Assembly: GCF_023208195.1 (NCBI RefSeq)
Contig: NZ_CP060034.1
Coordinates: forward strand, 2,046,001 to 2,110,000
Reading direction: 5' to 3'
Source: Nocardioides sp. InS609-2
GTDB lineage: Bacteria; Actinomycetota; Actinomycetes; Propionibacteriales; Nocardioidaceae
DNA: 64,000 nucleotides
Part shown: piece after piece, positions 1 through 9,028 of the stretch
Position numbering within the stretch: position 1 is the stretch's first letter
How the letters are laid out: each line of letters starts with the position of its first letter
Notes under the pieces: model-generated
Database searches by the model: none
What the model was told of the DNA's origin: nothing
What the model saw: the letters and a program-made list of their open reading frames with translations, nothing else
Translations under genes and position numbers: made by a program

Positions 1-1883
1 TGCGCGTGGCCGGTCTCAAGCGCCGGATCGCCGCGGGCGTCGCCGTACGCGCGGCATCGGGGATGCTGCCACGCGAGGTGCTGGAGGGCATCTGGACGAA
101 TACGCGTGAGCTGATGGAGCGACAGTCACGGGTGTTCCGCGACGCGCTGCTCCCCGAGCTGCGCGAGCAGGGCATCGAGCTGTTGCGCTGGGACGAGCTG
201 GACCGCGAGGAGCAGAAGCACTGCAAGCGGTTGTTCAAGGAGCGCATCTTCCCGGTGCTCACGCCGCTCGCCGTCGACCCGGCCCACCCGTTCCCGTACA
301 TCTCCGGGCTCTCGCTCAACCTTGCCGTCCTCATCCGGCACCCCAAGCTCGGCACCGAGCACTTCGCACGGGTCAAGGTGCCGCCGATCTTCAAGCGCTT
401 CGTGCCGCTCGGCAACCAGCGCTTCGTGCCGCTCGAGGACGTCATCGGTGAGCACCTCAAGCGGCTGTTCCCGGGCATGGAGGTCGTCGCTGCCCACACG
501 TTCCGGGTCACGCGCAACGAGGACCTCGAGGTGGAGGAGGACGACGCCGAGAACCTTCTCAAGGCACTGGAGAAGGAGCTGCTGCGGCGCAAGTTCGGCC
601 CGCCGGTCCGGCTCGAGGTCGAGGAGTCGATCGACCCCAAGGTGCTCGACCTGCTCGTCTCCGAGCTCGGCGTCTCGGCCGACGAGGTCTTCAAGCTCTC
701 GGGCCCGCTCGACCTCCGCGGACTGCACGGCATCGCCGACCTGCCGCGCGAGGACCTTCAGTACCCCGCGTTCGTGCCGACGACGCACCCCTTCCTGGCG
801 GAGGTCGAGAGCTCGTCGCCGGTCGACGTGTTCGAGGCGACCCGCAAGCACAACGTCCTGCTCCACCATCCCTACGACTCGTTCGCCACGTCGGTGCAGC
901 GCTTCCTCGAGCAGGCGGCGGCCGACCCGCACGTGCTGGCGATCAAGCAGACGCTCTACCGCACGTCGGGTGACTCGCCGATCATCGATGCCCTCGTCGA
1001 CGCCGCCGAGGCCGGCAAGCAGGTGCTGGTCATCGTCGAGATCAAGGCTCGTTTCGACGAGACCAACAACATCCGGTGGGCCCGAAAGCTCGAGCACGCC
1101 GGCTGTCACGTCGTCTACGGCCTGGTCGGCCTGAAGACCCACTGCAAGCTGTCGATGGTGGTGCGTGACGAGCCCGAGGGCATCCGCCGCTACACCCACA
1201 TCGGCACCGGCAACTACAACCCGAAGACGGCCCGCCTCTACGAGGACATCGGCCTACTCACCGCCGACGAGGTCATCGGCGAAGACGTCGCCCACCTCTT
1301 CAACAACCTCTCGGGCATCAGCCGCAACGCCACCTACAACACGTTGCTCGTCGCGCCCGACAACGTGCGCACCGGGCTGGTCGACCAGATCCGGCAGGAG
1401 ATCGCCCACCACCAGGCCGGCCGCCCGGCGCGGATCCGACTCAAGGCCAACTCCGTCGTCGACGAAGCCACCATCGACGCGCTCTACCTCGCCTCACAGG
1501 CGGGCGTGCCCGTGCAGCTCCTGGTGCGCGGCATCTGCGCCATGCGCCCCGGCGTGCCCGGCCTGTCGGAGACGATCGAGGTCCGATCCGTGCTGGGCCG
1601 CTTCCTCGAGCACAGCCGGGTCTTCTGGTTCGAGAACGGCGGCGAACCGGCCGCCTGGATCGGCTCCGCCGACATGATGCACCGCAACCTCGACCGCCGC
1701 GTCGAAGTGCTCGTGCGGCTGCCCGAGGGGGACGACACCGGGCGGATCGGGTCGATGTTGGACCTCGCCTTCGACCCGACAACGGTGGCGTGGGAGCTCC
1801 ACGCCGACGGCGTGTGGCACCGTAATGAGGGCGACGTACACCTTCATCAGGCCATCATCGAGCGGCAGCGCCGGAGGCGATAG
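1..1883 (+). CDS. ppk1: polyphosphate kinase 1, 5' end missing
   Basis: This gene makes and breaks inorganic polyphosphate by moving the terminal phosphate of ATP onto a growing chain. The reading frame is already open at base 1, and the first visible GTG (base 6) lies inside the family's N-terminal domain, so the true start is upstream. About 625 residues are visible of roughly 700 expected. The C-terminal phospholipase-D-like halves are intact: THCKLSMV carries the histidine expected to be phosphorylated, THIGTGNYN follows, and [10 protein letters not shown] is the second active-site histidine motif. It heads a phosphate locus with the DUF47 and PiT genes downstream in the same direction. 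Identity is near certain; only the start is unseen. Confidence 0.95.
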   Translation, partial: RVAGLKRRIAAGVAVRAASGMLPREVLEGIWTNTRELMERQSRVFRDALLPELREQGIELLRWDELDREEQKHCKRLFKERIFPVLTPLAVDPAHPFPYISGLSLNLAVLIRHPKLGTEHFARVKVPPIFKRFVPLGNQRFVPLEDVIGEHLKRLFPGMEVVAAHTFRVTRNEDLEVEEDDAENLLKALEKELLRRKFGPPVRLEVEESIDPKVLDLLVSELGVSADEVFKLSGPLDLRGLHGIADLPREDLQYPAFVPTTHPFLAEVESSSPVDVFEATRKHNVLLHHPYDSFATSVQRFLEQAAADPHVLAIKQTLYRTSGDSPIIDALVDAAEAGKQVLVIVEIKARFDETNNIRWARKLEHAGCHVVYGLVGLKTHCKLSMVVRDEPEGIRRYTHIGTGNYNPKTARLYEDIGLLTADEVIGEDVAHLFNNLSGISRNATYNTLLVAPDNVRTGLVDQIRQEIAHHQAGRPARIRLKANSVVDEATIDALYLASQAGVPVQLLVRGICAMRPGVPGLSETIEVRSVLGRFLEHSRVFWFENGGEPAAWIGSADMMHRNLDRRVEVLVRLPEGDDTGRIGSMLDLAFDPTTVAWELHADGVWHRNEGDVHLHQAIIERQRRRR

Positions 1884-1960
1884 GAGTCCTCGCTTGTGCT
1901 CCGGCGAGGATCAGGCCCTAGCATGTGACGCGTTCAGATCCTCCTCATCAGGAGTTCTCC

Positions 1961-2578
1961 GTGCGTTTGAAGTTTCGCCCTGTCGACGGTTCGTTCTACG
2001 AACTGTTCTCCGAATTCGGAAACCACCTCGTCACCGGTGCCGATCTGCTCGCGCAGATGCTCGCCGACGGCGACGAACGCGAGGAGATTGCCCGCAAGAT
2101 GCGGGCTGCCGAGCACGCCGCTGACGAGACCACCCACGCCATCGTCAAGCGGGTGAACAGCACCTTTGTAACGCCGTTCGACCGCGAGGACATCTACTCG
2201 TTGGCCTCCGGGCTGGACGACATCATGGACATGATGGACGAGGCGGTCGACCTGATCCTGCTGTACGAGGTGAAGCAACTGCCGGCCGAGCTGTCCAACC
2301 AGGTCGAGGTGCTCCAGCGCTGCGCCGAGCTGACCGCCGAGGCGATGCCGCGGCTGAAGTCGATGCATGACCTCGAGGAGTACTGGATCGAGATCAACCG
2401 CCTCGAAAACGCCGGCGACAAGAGCTACCGCCGCATCCTGGCCAATCTCTTCAGCGGCGACTTCAAGGCCATCGAGGTGTTGAAGCTCAAGGACATCGTG
2501 ACTTCACTCGAAGGCGCGATCGATGCGTTCGAGAAGGTCGCCAACACGGTGGAGCAGATCGCGGTCAAGGAGTCCTGA
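1961..2578 (+). CDS. DUF47 (PhoU-like) phosphate transport accessory protein
   Basis: This is a 205-residue all-helical protein of the DUF47/PhoU-like family, which is usually encoded just before a PiT phosphate transporter and is thought to regulate it. The GTG at 1961 is chosen over an upstream in-frame codon at 1925 because CAGGAG lies about 7 nt before it and the family begins near RLKFRP. The sequence is acidic and heptad-like (for example ADETTHAIVKRVN and DIMDMMDEAVDLI), with DRED as a probable metal-binding cluster. The pit gene starts 3 bp after its stop, so the two are translationally close and almost surely one transcript. Family is clear; the regulatory role is inferred from context. 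Confidence 0.9.
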   Translation: MRLKFRPVDGSFYELFSEFGNHLVTGADLLAQMLADGDEREEIARKMRAAEHAADETTHAIVKRVNSTFVTPFDREDIYSLASGLDDIMDMMDEAVDLILLYEVKQLPAELSNQVEVLQRCAELTAEAMPRLKSMHDLEEYWIEINRLENAGDKSYRRILANLFSGDFKAIEVLKLKDIVTSLEGAIDAFEKVANTVEQIAVKES

Positions 2579-2581
2579 GCG

Positions 2582-3583
2582 GTGGAACTCGCGATCATCA
2601 TCGCGGTTGTCGTCGTTGCCCTCGTCTTCGACTACACCAACGGCTTCCATGACGCGGCCAACGCGATCGCCACCTCGGTGTCGACGCGGGCGCTGACCCC
2701 TCGCGTGGCCCTGGCCATGGCTGCCGTCATGAACTTCGTCGGCGCCTTCCTCGGCCAGAAGATCGCCGGGACCGTCGCCGACACGATCGCGCCACCATCG
2801 GGCAGCCACGGGCTGACCATCGTGATGGCCGGTCTGCTGGGCGCGATCGCCTGGAACCTCATCACCTGGTACTTCGGCCTGCCGTCGTCGTCCTCGCACG
2901 CCCTGATCGGCGGGCTGGTGGGCGCCGCGCTCGCATCGGGCACCCTGGTCCACTGGACCACCGTGATCGACAAGGTCGTCATCCCGATGGTGCTCTCACC
3001 GCTCGTCGCGTTCACCCTCGGCTTCGCGCTGATGCTGGCGATCATGTGGATCTTCCGGCGAGTCAGCCCCAGCAAGGCCAACCGCGGCTTCCGCATCGCT
3101 CAGACCGTCTCTGCCGCCGCCATGGCGCTGGGCCACGGCCTCCAGGACGCCCAGAAGACGATGGGCGTCATCTTCCTGGCGCTGCTCACCGGCGGGTACG
3201 TCGGCGCTTCCGACGATCTCCCGATCTGGGTGATCATCGCGGCCGCCACGGCCATCTCGCTCGGCACCTGGTCGGGCGGCTGGCGCATCATGCGCACCCT
3301 GGGTCGCCGGATCATCCACCTCGACCCGCCTCGCGGGTTCGCAGCCGAGTCGATCGCGGCATCGGTGCTGTACACGACGGCGTACGTCTTCGAGGCCCCG
3401 ATCTCGACCACCCACACCATCACCTCCGCCGTGATGGGCGTCGGTGCCACCAAGCGCGTCTCCGCCGTCCGCTGGGGTGTCGCCCGCTCGATCCTCACCG
3501 CCTGGGTGCTGACCTTCCCGATGGCCGGCGCGATGGCCGCCATCTGCTACTTCGTGGCGCACTTCCTCTTCCAGCTCCCCTGA
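2582..3583 (+). CDS. pit: PiT-family inorganic phosphate transporter
   Basis: This is a low-affinity, cation-coupled phosphate permease in the cytoplasmic membrane. The 333-residue protein shows the duplicated PiT signature, NGFHDAANAIATS near residue 20 and GHGLQDAQKTMG near residue 185, and about ten hydrophobic segments. Length fits short actinobacterial Pit proteins. It starts at GTG 2582, 3 bp after the DUF47 gene, whose end supplies the ribosome binding site (AAGGAG). A hairpin repeat begins 11 bp after its stop codon and may end the transcript. With the Pst system on the other strand, the cell has both low- and high-affinity phosphate uptake in one locus. Confidence 0.94.
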   Translation: MELAIIIAVVVVALVFDYTNGFHDAANAIATSVSTRALTPRVALAMAAVMNFVGAFLGQKIAGTVADTIAPPSGSHGLTIVMAGLLGAIAWNLITWYFGLPSSSSHALIGGLVGAALASGTLVHWTTVIDKVVIPMVLSPLVAFTLGFALMLAIMWIFRRVSPSKANRGFRIAQTVSAAAMALGHGLQDAQKTMGVIFLALLTGGYVGASDDLPIWVIIAAATAISLGTWSGGWRIMRTLGRRIIHLDPPRGFAAESIAASVLYTTAYVFEAPISTTHTITSAVMGVGATKRVSAVRWGVARSILTAWVLTFPMAGAMAAICYFVAHFLFQLP

Positions 3584-3594
3584 CCGTTCCGCCG

Positions 3595-3658
3595 GGATAG
3601 TCCAGTCGGAACTTGTCGTTCGGGCGGCCCAACAGCGACAAGAAGTGACTGGACTACC
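3595..3658. repeat. 64-nt hairpin repeat, copy A
   Basis: This imperfect palindrome has TAGTCCAGTC (3598-3607) pairing with GACTGGACTA (3647-3656), and a nested stem CTTGTCG (3612-3618) with CGACAAG (3636-3642 region). The outer 15 nt on the left (GGATAGTCCAGTCGG) and 14 nt on the right (GTGACTGGACTACC) are identical in copy B at 4720-4783, and both copies are exactly 64 nt long. It sits just after the pit stop codon, so it could act as a terminator, but the conserved sequence suggests a repeat element. Confidence 0.85.
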
Positions 3659-3711
3659 GGGCCTGTGGATGACGGCCGACACCGTGGACGGATCTGGTTC
3701 AGGCTCCTCGG

Positions 3712-4725
3712 ATGGACCACACCGGCCTGACGCGCCCCGTGCACGTCGACCCGACGGGCGTAGCGGGTCCGACTCCGGGGCAGGCGCGTGGACCTCGATA
3801 TCGGTCCACGAGCCGGGGACTCTTCGTGCCCGCATCCGTCTCCGACGACACCCCGAAGCAGCGGATCCTCGAGGCTGCGACGGCTGTGCCCCACGGCGCC
3901 GTCACCGAATGGGCAGCATTGAGATGGCTCGGCGGTACGTGGTTCGGAGGCCTCGGTCGGGCGGGTGAGCGCCGGCCCGTTGCCATCTCCTGTCGACACA
4001 AGCACCTGGCCCAGCCCGGACTGCGCATCAGCCAGGAGGGCTGGTGCCCCGAGTCCGACGTACTCCAGGTCGACGGAGTCCGCGTGACGACGGCTGCACG
4101 CTCGGTCTACTACGAGATGCGTTTCGCGTCGTCGCTCGTCGAAGCGGTGATCGCGCTCGACATGGCCTGCTTCTCAGACCTGGTCAGCATCGACGAGCTG
4201 GACGAGTTCGTCCGCAACCACGGCCCTCGCACCGGTGTCGGACGGGCCCGTCTCGCGGTGGCCCTGGCCGATGAGAACAGCTGGTCCCCACAGGAGACCG
4301 CCACCCGTCTGTACTGGCTGCGGGCCGATCTGCCACCGCTCGCCTGCAACCGCCCCTTGTTCGATCTCGAAGGCCAGTTGCTCGGCACACCTGACCTGAT
4401 GGAGCCCGTGGCGGGAGTTGTCGTGGAGTACGACGGCGCCGTACACCTGCGGACCAGCCAGCGGCGACACGACCGCAACCGGGAGGAAGCGTTTCGCCAC
4501 GTGGGACTGGAGTACGTCGTCGTCATGGCCGGCGACCTGGCCGCCGAGTCGACGACCCGCCGCTTCCGGGCCGCGCATGCGCGCGCGAGCGCCTCGTCCG
4601 GCAGACCTCGAGGGTGGACCCTCGAGCCGCCACCGTGGTGGATCCCCACCGAATCCGTGGCCGCTCGGCGGGCACTCGACAAGTCCGCCCGTGAGCGGCT
4701 CCTGCGCTATCGTCACGCCGGATAG
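3712..4725 (+). CDS. putative PD-(D/E)xK/DUF559-like nuclease-fold protein with AbiEi-like N-terminus
   Basis: This 337-residue protein is not assigned a function. The N-terminal part (after RGLFVPA near residue 37) resembles the winged-helix and linker region of actinobacterial AbiEi-antitoxin-like proteins. The C-terminal part has the outline of a DUF559/Vsr-like endonuclease fold: GTPDLMEP near residue 227, then VVVEYDGAVH near 240, then a conserved basic helix (RRHDRNREE) and VVVMAGDL. The usual ExK is ExD here, as in Vsr-like enzymes, so activity is uncertain. ATG 3712 is taken as start; GTG 3736 is possible. Its stop codon TAG lies inside hairpin repeat B and repeat A lies before it. 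It interrupts an otherwise uniform phosphate locus, suggesting insertion. Confidence 0.65.
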   Translation: MDHTGLTRPVHVDPTGVAGPTPGQARGPRYRSTSRGLFVPASVSDDTPKQRILEAATAVPHGAVTEWAALRWLGGTWFGGLGRAGERRPVAISCRHKHLAQPGLRISQEGWCPESDVLQVDGVRVTTAARSVYYEMRFASSLVEAVIALDMACFSDLVSIDELDEFVRNHGPRTGVGRARLAVALADENSWSPQETATRLYWLRADLPPLACNRPLFDLEGQLLGTPDLMEPVAGVVVEYDGAVHLRTSQRRHDRNREEAFRHVGLEYVVVMAGDLAAESTTRRFRAAHARASASSGRPRGWTLEPPPWWIPTESVAARRALDKSARERLLRYRHAG

Positions 4726-4783
4726 TCCAGTCGGCTTCGGTCGTCAAACCCCCGTCTGGACGACAAATTGTGACTGGACTACC
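4720..4783. repeat. 64-nt hairpin repeat, copy B
   Basis: This is the second copy of the element at 3595-3658, in the same orientation and of identical length. TAGTCCAGTC (4723-4732) pairs with GACTGGACTA (4772-4781), and GTCG/CGAC inside it is conserved at the same offsets as in copy A, while the loop differs. The left arm supplies the TAG stop codon of the nuclease-like gene, and the right arm ends 9 bp before the end of pstB on the other strand. The conserved arms with a diverged loop suggest selection on structure. Confidence 0.85.
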
Positions 4784-4791
4784 CCGGAACG

Positions 4792-5571
4792 TCAGCCGAA
4801 CCGACCCGAGATGTACGCCTCGGTCGACGAGTTGTCGGGGTTGGCGAACATCTTCTGGGTGGAGTTGAACTCCACGAGGTGGCCGGGCTCGCCGGCGGCC
4901 TTGAGGTTGAAGAAGCCGGTGTCGTCGGACACCCGGGCGGCCTGCTGCATGTTGTGGGTCACGATGACGATCGTGTAGTCCTCCTTGAGCTCGTGGATCA
5001 GGTCCTCGATCGCCGACGTCGAGATCGGGTCGAGGGCCGAGCACGGCTCGTCCATCAGCAGCACCTGCGGCTCCACGGCGATGGCGCGGGCGATGCACAG
5101 CCGCTGCTGCTGACCGCCCGAGAGGCCCATGCCGGGCTTGCCGAGCCGGTCCTTCACCTCGGTCCACAGGTTCGCCCGGCGCAGCGATTTCTCGACCACG
5201 GCGTCCTGGTCCGACTTCGGCATCCGCTTCGAGTTGAGCTTGTTGCCGGCCAGCACGTTGTCGTAGATCGACATCGTCGGGAACGGGTTGGGTCGCTGGA
5301 AGACCATCCCGATCTGCCGGCGTACGGCGACCGGGTCGATCTGGGAGTCGTAGAGCGACTGCCCCTCCACCATCACCTTCCCCTCGACGCGCGCGCCCGG
5401 GATCACCTCGTGCATCCGGTTCAGTGAGCGCAGGAAGGTCGACTTCCCGCAGCCGGAGGGTCCGATGAAGGCGGTCACGGACTTCGCCTTGATGGTCATG
5501 TTGACCCCCTCCACCGCGAGGAAGTCCCCGTAGTAGATGTTCAGGTCACTGATGTCGATGCTCTTGGCCAT
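4792..5571 (-). CDS. pstB: phosphate ABC transporter ATP-binding protein
   Basis: PstB hydrolyses ATP to drive high-affinity phosphate import through PstC and PstA. The 259-residue protein has the Walker A motif GPSGCGKST near residue 38, the ABC signature LSGGQQQR near 150 and the Walker B motif [13 protein letters not shown] near 170, all intact, and full family length. It is the last gene of the minus-strand pstS-pstC-pstA-pstB operon, 24 bp after pstA. The start ATG at 5571 is preceded by a purine-rich stretch (AAGAGGAAG). Its end faces hairpin repeat B. Confidence 0.97.
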   Translation of the reverse strand: MAKSIDISDLNIYYGDFLAVEGVNMTIKAKSVTAFIGPSGCGKSTFLRSLNRMHEVIPGARVEGKVMVEGQSLYDSQIDPVAVRRQIGMVFQRPNPFPTMSIYDNVLAGNKLNSKRMPKSDQDAVVEKSLRRANLWTEVKDRLGKPGMGLSGGQQQRLCIARAIAVEPQVLLMDEPCSALDPISTSAIEDLIHELKEDYTIVIVTHNMQQAARVSDDTGFFNLKAAGEPGHLVEFNSTQKMFANPDNSSTEAYISGRFG

Positions 5572-5595
5572 TGCGTTGCTTCCTCTTAGCCGGAC

Positions 5596-6687
5596 TCAGC
5601 GCCCGCTGGGCGGCGCGAAGATCTTTCCAATGATGCGGGCGATGAGATTGAGGGCCATGACGATCACGATCAGCACCAGGGCGGCGCCCCACGCGATCGC
5701 GATGCCCGGCGCCGGGCCGCCACCCGGCGGCGGGATGCCGGGGTTGGACACCTGGGTGTAGATCAGCACGGGCAGCGTCGTCATCCGCTCGCTGAACACG
5801 TTCCAGTTCGTGCGGGTCGTGAGACCGGCGATCAGCAGCAGTGGCGCGGTCTCACCGACCACCCGCGCGGTCGCCAGCGTCACTCCGGTGACGATGCCGC
5901 CGAGGGCGGTGGGCAGCACGACCTTCGCGATGGTGCGCCACTTCGGCACTCCCAGCGCGTACGACGCCTCGCGGAGCTCGTCGGGCACCAACCGCAGCAT
6001 CTCCTCGGTGGACCGGACGACCACGGGGATCATCAGCAGCGCCAGCGCCACGGAGCCGCCGAAGCCCAGCCGCACGGCCGGCCCGAAGATCAGCGTGAAC
6101 AGCGCGAAGGCGAACAGGCCGGCCACGATCGACGGGATGCCCGTCATGACGTCGACCAGGAACGTGATAGCGCTCGCCAGCCGCGAGCCCTTGCCGTACT
6201 CGATCAGGTAGATCGCGGTGAAGACTCCCACCGGGATCGAGATGAGAGCCGCGAACAGGGTGATCAGCAGCGTCCCGATCAGCGCGTGGTAGATGCCGAT
6301 CGGCTGCGACAGGTCGGTGCGGAAGAACGAGAAGGTCAAAAAGGTCCCGTCGATGCGCGGGGCACCGCGGGCGATCACGGTCCAGATCAGCGACACCAGG
6401 GGTACGACGGCGATCGCGAACGCGCCCCAGATCACCGAGGTCATCAGCCGGTCGACCGCGGCGCGACGGTTCTCGATGACCAACGACCACAGCGGCATCG
6501 CAACGACGTAGACCAGGCCGGCGACGATCGCCCAGGCAACCGGGCCCCAGCCGAGCAGCACGGTGGCGAGACCGGAGACAGCGGCCGCCAGCACGCCGAC
6601 GATCGCGGGCGCGTAGCGCGGCAGCCGAGGGTGCACCATCGGCACGGAGTCGTGGGCGGTGGCCTCGACGAGGTCGATGGCATTCAT
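5596..6687 (-). CDS. pstA: phosphate ABC transporter permease PstA
   Basis: PstA is one of the two membrane permeases of the high-affinity phosphate importer. The protein has 363 residues, longer than the roughly 290 of enterobacterial PstA because of an N-terminal extension with two or three extra hydrophobic segments before residue 110, as in other actinobacteria. The binding-protein-dependent permease loop (EASYALGVPKWRTIAKVVLP) lies near residue 265. The start ATG at 6687 overlaps the pstC stop as ATGA; a longer open frame up to 7179 lies entirely inside pstC and is rejected. It is part of the pstSCAB operon. Confidence 0.95.
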   Translation of the reverse strand: MNAIDLVEATAHDSVPMVHPRLPRYAPAIVGVLAAAVSGLATVLLGWGPVAWAIVAGLVYVVAMPLWSLVIENRRAAVDRLMTSVIWGAFAIAVVPLVSLIWTVIARGAPRIDGTFLTFSFFRTDLSQPIGIYHALIGTLLITLFAALISIPVGVFTAIYLIEYGKGSRLASAITFLVDVMTGIPSIVAGLFAFALFTLIFGPAVRLGFGGSVALALLMIPVVVRSTEEMLRLVPDELREASYALGVPKWRTIAKVVLPTALGGIVTGVTLATARVVGETAPLLLIAGLTTRTNWNVFSERMTTLPVLIYTQVSNPGIPPPGGGPAPGIAIAWGAALVLIVIVMALNLIARIIGKIFAPPSGR

Positions 6688-7634
6688 CGCGACATCCTTC
6701 GCTCGTTGCGGCTCACGACCCAGCGAGCGGCGAAGTTGACCAAGAAGGTGAGCAGGAACAGCGCGAGACCGGTGGCGATCAGCACGGAGAGCTTGGCCGG
6801 GGTGTTCTCCTTGTAGCTGGTGGCGATGTTCGAGGCGATCGACGCCGGGTTGCTCGACGAGATCAGGTTGAGCGACACCCCGCCGCCGGCGGACAGCACC
6901 ATCGCGACAGCCATCGTCTCGCCGAGGGCCCGGCCCAGGCCGAGCATGACCGCCGAGACCATGCCCGAGCGTGCGTAGGGGAACACCGCCATCCGGATCA
7001 TCTCCCAGCGCGTGGCGCCCAGCGCGAGAGCAGCCTCCTCGTGCAGACGCGGGGTCTGCGCGAAGACCTCGCGCGAGATGGCCGAGATGATCGGCAGGAT
7101 CATGATCGCCAGCACGATGCCGGCAGTCAGGATGGTGCGGCCGGTGGCCGATGCAGGGCCTTCGAAGAACGGCAGCCACGAGGCATGGGTGGCGAGCCAG
7201 TCGTAGACCGGCACCAGCCTGGGCGCCAGCACGGTGATGCCCCAGAGGCCGAAGACCACCGAGGGTACGGCGGCGAGCAGGTCGACGACGTACGCGACCG
7301 GGGTCGCGACCGACCGCGGCGCGTAGTGGCTGATGACCAGAGCGATGCCCCAGGCGAGCGGTACGGCGATGATCAGCGCGATGACCGAGGCCAGCACCGT
7401 GCCGAACAGCAGCGGGCCGACGTAATTGAAGAAGTTCGTGGCTCGTGGACCGTAGACCGAGGCCTGCTGGCTGAGGCCGGGCCAGCCCTCGATGAGGAGG
7501 AACACGAACACCGCGGCCAGCGCGACAAGGATGGTGATGCCCGCGGACCGGGAGATGCCTTCGAAGACGCGGTCCCCGATGCGCGGCTTCGCCGTCCCGA
7601 CGTCGGGTTCTGTGGGAAGGAGCGTGGTGGTCAC
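6684..7634 (-). CDS. pstC: phosphate ABC transporter permease PstC
   Basis: PstC pairs with PstA to form the phosphate translocation pathway. The 316-residue protein has about six membrane segments and the permease EAA-type loop (EAALALGATRWEMIRMAVFP) near residue 205. It begins about 107 bp after pstS; the gap contains a strong hairpin at 7679-7707 that may reduce expression of pstCAB relative to pstS. It overlaps pstA by 4 bp. Length and order match actinobacterial pst operons. Confidence 0.96.
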   Translation of the reverse strand: MTTTLLPTEPDVGTAKPRIGDRVFEGISRSAGITILVALAAVFVFLLIEGWPGLSQQASVYGPRATNFFNYVGPLLFGTVLASVIALIIAVPLAWGIALVISHYAPRSVATPVAYVVDLLAAVPSVVFGLWGITVLAPRLVPVYDWLATHASWLPFFEGPASATGRTILTAGIVLAIMILPIISAISREVFAQTPRLHEEAALALGATRWEMIRMAVFPYARSGMVSAVMLGLGRALGETMAVAMVLSAGGGVSLNLISSSNPASIASNIATSYKENTPAKLSVLIATGLALFLLTFLVNFAARWVVSRNERRMSR

Positions 7635-7678
7635 CGGTAGGTCCTCAGGTCCTGTGCGGTCGGGGGAAGGATGCTGAA

Positions 7679-7707
7679 TGCGGCGGACCGGAGACCGGCC
7701 CGCCGCA
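7679..7707 (-). terminator. hairpin between pstS and pstC
   Basis: A 13-bp stem (7679-7691 with 7695-7707) has one mismatch and a 3-nt loop, so it is a very tight GC-rich hairpin in the pstS-pstC intercistronic gap. There is no clear T run after it on the minus strand. Such hairpins often protect the upstream mRNA or cause partial termination, which would give more binding protein than permease; that role is inferred. Confidence 0.6.
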
Positions 7708-7741
7708 CTCGATGCTCTGCCGGGTCAGTTGTCGACCTCGG

Positions 7742-8860
7742 TCACTTGGCGGAGATCGCGTCGACGATGCCCTGGGCACGCTCGGCGACGGCCGGGTCGA
7801 GCGCCGCTGAGCCGGCGTTCTCCGAGGCGGCAGACTGGCCCTCGTCGGACACGGCGTAGGCCAGGTAGCCCTTGACCAGTGCCGCTTCGTCGGCCGAGTC
7901 GTAGGTCTGGCAGGCGATCAGGTAGGACAGCAGCACGACCGGGTAGGCGCCGGCCTCGGTGGTCTCGCGGTCGAGGTCGACCGCCATGTCCACCTCGGGA
8001 CGTCCCTCGGTCGCGGGCGAGACGGCGACGACCTTGGCAGCACCCTCGGCCGACGGAGCGACGTACTCCTCACCCACCTTGACGCTGACCACGGAGAGGC
8101 CACCGGCCTGGCTCTCGTCGGCGTAGCCGATGGTGCCCTTGCCCTGGGTCACCGCGGTGATGACGCCCGACGTGCCGTCGGCCGCCTCGCCGCCCTCCAC
8201 CGGGAATGCGTCCTCGGCCTCGTAGGTCCAGGCGCCCTCGCCGGCCTTGCCGAGGTAGTCGGTGAAGTTCTTCGTGGTGCCGGAGTCGTCGGCCCGGTGG
8301 ACCGGAGTGATGGCCAGGTCGGGCAGGGACGCGCCGTCGTTCTCGGCCTTGATGGCCGGGTCGTCCCAGTTCGTGATCTTGCCGTCGAAGATCTGGGCGA
8401 TCGTCTTGGCCGAGAGGTTGAGCGAGTCGACGCCCTCGAGGTTGAAGACGACCGCGATGGGCGAGACGTACGCCGGCACCTCGATCGGGTCCTCGCCACC
8501 GCAGCGCTCCTTGGCGCCGGTGAGCTCGCCCTCGTCGTCGCTGAGGTAGGAGTCGGAGCCGGCGAAGCTGACGCCGCCACTGATGAAGTTGGTGCGGCCG
8601 TCGCCGGACCCGACGGGGTCGTAGGTGATGGTGACGCCGTCATTGAGACCCTGGAAGCCGGTCGCCCAGGCCTCCTGCGCCTTCTCCTGGGCGGAGGAGC
8701 CCGCACCGGCGAGCGTGCCCGTCAGCGAGCCGCTGCCGGTGTCGCCCGAGCCCGTGCCGTCGCTGGCGGCGGTCTCATTTCCCGCGCCGCAGGCGGACAG
8801 GGCCAGAGCCAGGGCAGCGATGCCGGGGACGATCGCCCGGCGGATGGAAGTGGTGGTCAC
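7742..8860 (-). CDS. pstS: phosphate-binding lipoprotein PstS
   Basis: PstS captures phosphate outside the membrane and hands it to PstCA. GTG 8860 is chosen as the start because CAGGAG lies about 8 nt upstream and it gives a normal lipoprotein signal peptide: RR, a hydrophobic stretch, then the lipobox LSAC near residue 22. The mature protein (about 350 residues) shows phosphate-site motifs such as GAGSSAQ and HRADDSGTTKNFTDYL. An in-frame codon at 9004 would add 48 residues and destroy the signal peptide. A tandem PHO box sits about 80 bp upstream, so the operon should be induced by phosphate starvation through PhoP. Confidence 0.96.
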   Translation of the reverse strand: MTTTSIRRAIVPGIAALALALSACGAGNETAASDGTGSGDTGSGSLTGTLAGAGSSAQEKAQEAWATGFQGLNDGVTITYDPVGSGDGRTNFISGGVSFAGSDSYLSDDEGELTGAKERCGGEDPIEVPAYVSPIAVVFNLEGVDSLNLSAKTIAQIFDGKITNWDDPAIKAENDGASLPDLAITPVHRADDSGTTKNFTDYLGKAGEGAWTYEAEDAFPVEGGEAADGTSGVITAVTQGKGTIGYADESQAGGLSVVSVKVGEEYVAPSAEGAAKVVAVSPATEGRPEVDMAVDLDRETTEAGAYPVVLLSYLIACQTYDSADEAALVKGYLAYAVSDEGQSAASENAGSAALDPAVAERAQGIVDAISAK

Positions 8861-8937
8861 TTCGGAATCTCCTGAAGTCGAGTGGAGGCTGACATCACGA
8901 AGTGTGCGGAGCGCAGGTGTCCGGCCGCGCGGGCACC

Positions 8938-8955
8938 GGTGAACGAGCGGTGAAC
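8938..8955 (-). promoter_or_regulatory. PHO box (PhoP-type direct repeat) upstream of pstS
   Basis: On the minus strand GTTCACC occurs twice, separated by 4 nt, which gives the 11-nt period of the Streptomyces-type PhoP box (GTTCACCnnnn units). It lies about 80 bp upstream of the pstS start codon. Only here in the window do two such units occur in tandem; other single GTTCACC matches fall inside genes. The position and period make a PhoR-PhoP-controlled promoter likely. Confidence 0.8.
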
Positions 8956-9028
8956 TCGAATCGCCCATCAGGCGACGCCCACCCGGTGACGAGACGACCA
9001 TCACATGAACGGGACCGGCCCGCCCGCC

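Noticed and set aside
5596..7179. 527-codon form of PstA starting at 7179
   Set aside because: The first 164 codons lie within pstC in another frame; ATG 6687 with the ATGA overlap gives the normal protein.
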